From Bacteroidaceae bacterium (GTDB taxonomy: Bacteria; Bacteroidota; Bacteroidia; Bacteroidales; Bacteroidaceae): a stretch of 64,000 bases of DNA. Positions 62,445 to 64,000 of the stretch are shown here, in pieces. The stretch covers positions 1-64,000 of the forward strand of contig JAKSIU010000012.1 in NCBI GenBank assembly GCA_024398615.1, given 5' to 3'. Each line of letters opens with the position of its first letter. Position 1 is the first letter of the stretch. A model generated the notes under the pieces. That model had not been told where the DNA came from. It did not search any database and saw nothing but the letters and a program-made list of their open reading frames with translations. A program made the position numbers and the translations under genes.

Positions 62445-64000
62445 TTATTCTGATACCGCTGTTGTAATAAGGTGGTTAAGTTTGGCATTCTCGGCATTCT
62501 TCACAGTGATTCCTTCCTTCTTGGCGTTGGTGAATGTGAAGATTGCGTTCTTGCCCTCATTGCCTTCCTTGACATTTTCGGTAGAAGGATCGTCAGCAAT
62601 CATCTCGAATATTTTGTTATCATCTGTGACTTCGATGTCACCAACAAAAAGCGTCATGCTGCTAAGGTTGTAGGTCCAGCCCCAATCTGTAAGTTCAGCA
62701 ACGGTATAGCTGTCGCCAGGAGTGAACATGCCTGCATACACGCCCTTGCTGACCGATCCCTTTCCGTCACCGGTAAGGGCCACTTGGCAGATCTCGCTTT
62801 CTACGCCACCTGAGGTCTTCTTTGACACCTTGAAGAGTGCACTCTCGTTTTCTGCCAGACCCTTCTTTACAATAGTGATATAGGCGAAATAGACTTCCGG
62901 GAGAGGGAAGAATGCCACCTGCTCGCCGTTCTGTGCATAAAGACCTGATTCTGATGTGTTGGTTGTAAGTGTAGCGGCATTACCTGAAGCCAGAACAATG
63001 GGCAGTGTTATTACGAACTTGTAGCCGTGGACATTGTACTTTTTGCCCTTGTCATCGGTCTGTGAACCATCATCCTTATATTCAGGTCCGCAGAAGAAGG
63101 TCTTGTAGTCGAAGCCTGTAATCTCCAACTGGTCATTTCCATCTTCCGATGTAGTCACTTTGGCATATACCTTATCAACTTCTGAGATATCTTTTCCTTC
63201 AGGATTTACCGTCCCTTCAGCATATGGTGCTATTGTGAACTCTTTCCATTTGTTCTGCTCTGATTCAAAAATGAATTTTGAAATTTCACCCTTATCGAAC
63301 TCAAGGCCAGTACATTGAACCGCGAAAGCATGGATGTCGCTCAGCTTTGTTCCGGCAGGAAGCTTGAATGAAGGCGAAAGCACATCCTTGGTCATCACTG
63401 TCGGACCCATGTCAGGCACGCTGGTGATAGATTTGGCAAGAGCATCGAAAAATTCGTTGAATTCAGTCAACGCTGCTGTCCTTTTGTAGTATATGACATT
63501 CTCTGTCCTTATAAGCCCAGGTGAAGAATATGAAGTTGCATCAGGGTAGTTGGACGATGCATACTCCATATACTGTGGGTCTTTACCCTTAACGCCATTA
63601 CCATCAATAAGGATGGAAACGAACAGACCGCCGTTCTTCTTGAATGGTGCAGATTTTTCTATTATACCAGGAGTATCATACACCGATCCGCCAACAAGGT
63701 AGACTATCACGTTCTGAGTGGGAATCAGTTCGCCTGATTCATCCTTTCTAGGATTGTAACTGAATTCGCCAATTGCCGTTTCAATACTCGTTGCGTAGGC
63801 TTTGTTATTGCTGCCGGTTTTTGAAGGATAAGACGTAAAGAAAGCGTTCTCGTCAGTAGTCAGATGACAATTCACCTCGCTATTTTGGGAAAAAGTGACA
63901 AGGCTGAAACGTGCATCGGGGGCTTTCTCCTGAACGTTATCAACAAACCGGCCAATAACATTCTGCAAAGCTCCCCAAGCGTTTGAAGCACCTTCGACTG
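62445..64000 (-). CDS. Large surface protein with a von Willebrand A-like domain, 5' end outside the window
   Basis: At least 518 residues; the frame stays open to position 64000, so the start is missing. The visible N-terminal part (about 1-180) reads RFSLVTFSQNS, then SIETAIGEF and VIVYLVGGS, the layout of a von Willebrand A domain (strands and the second metal-site Thr region); the DxSxS motif would lie beyond the edge. The Asp of the usual third site is replaced by GGS. A middle domain (about 180-380) and a C-terminal Cna_B/SpaA-type beta domain (VYFAYITIVKKGLAENESALFKV, FTFTNAKK) follow. This looks like a fimbrial-tip or adhesin-type protein. AT-rich compared with the core. Confidence 0.75.
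   Translation of the reverse strand, partial: VEGASNAWGALQNVIGRFVDNVQEKAPDARFSLVTFSQNSEVNCHLTTDENAFFTSYPSKTGSNNKAYATSIETAIGEFSYNPRKDESGELIPTQNVIVYLVGGSVYDTPGIIEKSAPFKKNGGLFVSILIDGNGVKGKDPQYMEYASSNYPDATSYSSPGLIRTENVIYYKRTAALTEFNEFFDALAKSITSVPDMGPTVMTKDVLSPSFKLPAGTKLSDIHAFAVQCTGLEFDKGEISKFIFESEQNKWKEFTIAPYAEGTVNPEGKDISEVDKVYAKVTTSEDGNDQLEITGFDYKTFFCGPEYKDDGSQTDDKGKKYNVHGYKFVITLPIVLASGNAATLTTNTSESGLYAQNGEQVAFFPLPEVYFAYITIVKKGLAENESALFKVSKKTSGGVESEICQVALTGDGKGSVSKGVYAGMFTPGDSYTVAELTDWGWTYNLSSMTLFVGDIEVTDDNKIFEMIADDPSTENVKEGNEGKNAIFTFTNAKKEGITVKNAENAKLNHLITTAVSE

Overview
The window looks like chromosomal DNA of a Bacteroidales bacterium, probably a gut or host-associated relative of Bacteroides and Prevotella. 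Four things point there: many promoters carry the Bacteroidota -7 element TAnnTTTG; the gene orders nadK-pdxJ-exbB-exbD-tonB, DUF1599-DoxX-tpiA-SPOR-folE, Fur-purA and topA-aroK are familiar from that order; secreted lipoproteins, beta-barrels and plant-polysaccharide glycosidases (GH51, GH97) are frequent; and a myo-inositol-phosphate synthase is present. The species cannot be fixed from the sequence alone. Base composition is about half GC in the core and clearly AT-richer in a few accessory genes (about 18.85-19.8 kb and 61.9-64 kb). LAYOUT: 1-404 is a 102-bp tandem repeat array. It is followed by divergent tRNA-Pro(CGG) and tRNA-Phe(GAA) genes with terminators, then an outer-membrane barrel and lipoprotein pair. 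2.3-4.4 kb carries a kinase resembling plant galacturonokinase together with RfbA. 4.5-7.1 kb is a GH51 arabinofuranosidase. 7.1-10.3 kb is a minus-strand sugar operon (galE, a sugar-1-phosphate nucleotidyltransferase, a GSCFA protein, a lipoprotein). 10.4-12.6 kb pairs two tRNA-modification-type enzymes (DusB and U32), and 12.7-14.0 kb is a stand-alone inositol-phosphate synthase. 14.2-18.8 kb is an arginine operon: argR, a GNAT acyltransferase, argG, a small PspC membrane protein, argC and argD; argB lies separately at 50.8-51.5 kb behind topA and aroK. 19.8-26 kb holds nadK, pdxJ, an ExbB-ExbD-TonB energy-transduction set, a DJ-1 protein and recG. 26-30.4 kb carries an M23/LysM envelope peptidase, DUF1599, DoxX, tpiA, a SPOR protein and folE, facing dnaG. 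32.5-38.4 kb carries a small AraC-type regulator, an AlkD-like protein, a Fur-family regulator, purA, a zinc peptidase, hisS and ruvB. 38.4-50.7 kb is an envelope block: a 1997-residue alpha-2-macroglobulin-like protein, a fused SpmA/SpmB protein, ybeY, a very long TPR protein and an outer-membrane barrel. 54.5-61.8 kb holds a secreted nuclease, a small barrel, two paralogous SGNH hydrolases around a HerA-like ATPase and a GH97 enzyme, and a DusC-type synthase. The right end is an AT-rich surface-protein locus: a von Willebrand factor A-type protein cut by the window edge and a small lipoprotein-like gene whose natural start appears to be broken by one missing base in a poly-A run. HOW IT WORKS TOGETHER: most genes are housekeeping (replication and repair, tRNA charging and modification, NAD(P), B6, folate, purine and arginine synthesis). 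Among them are envelope and carbohydrate genes that suit life on plant or host glycans. The points I find most worth a second look are the galacturonokinase-like kinase, the nested repeat array, the broken-start surface gene, the thioester-less giant macroglobulin, the isolated inositol-phosphate synthase, the GSCFA sugar operon, the SGNH/GH97/ATPase operon and the palindromic nadK/pdxJ promoter. No CRISPR array, prophage, insertion sequence or obvious defence system was seen.
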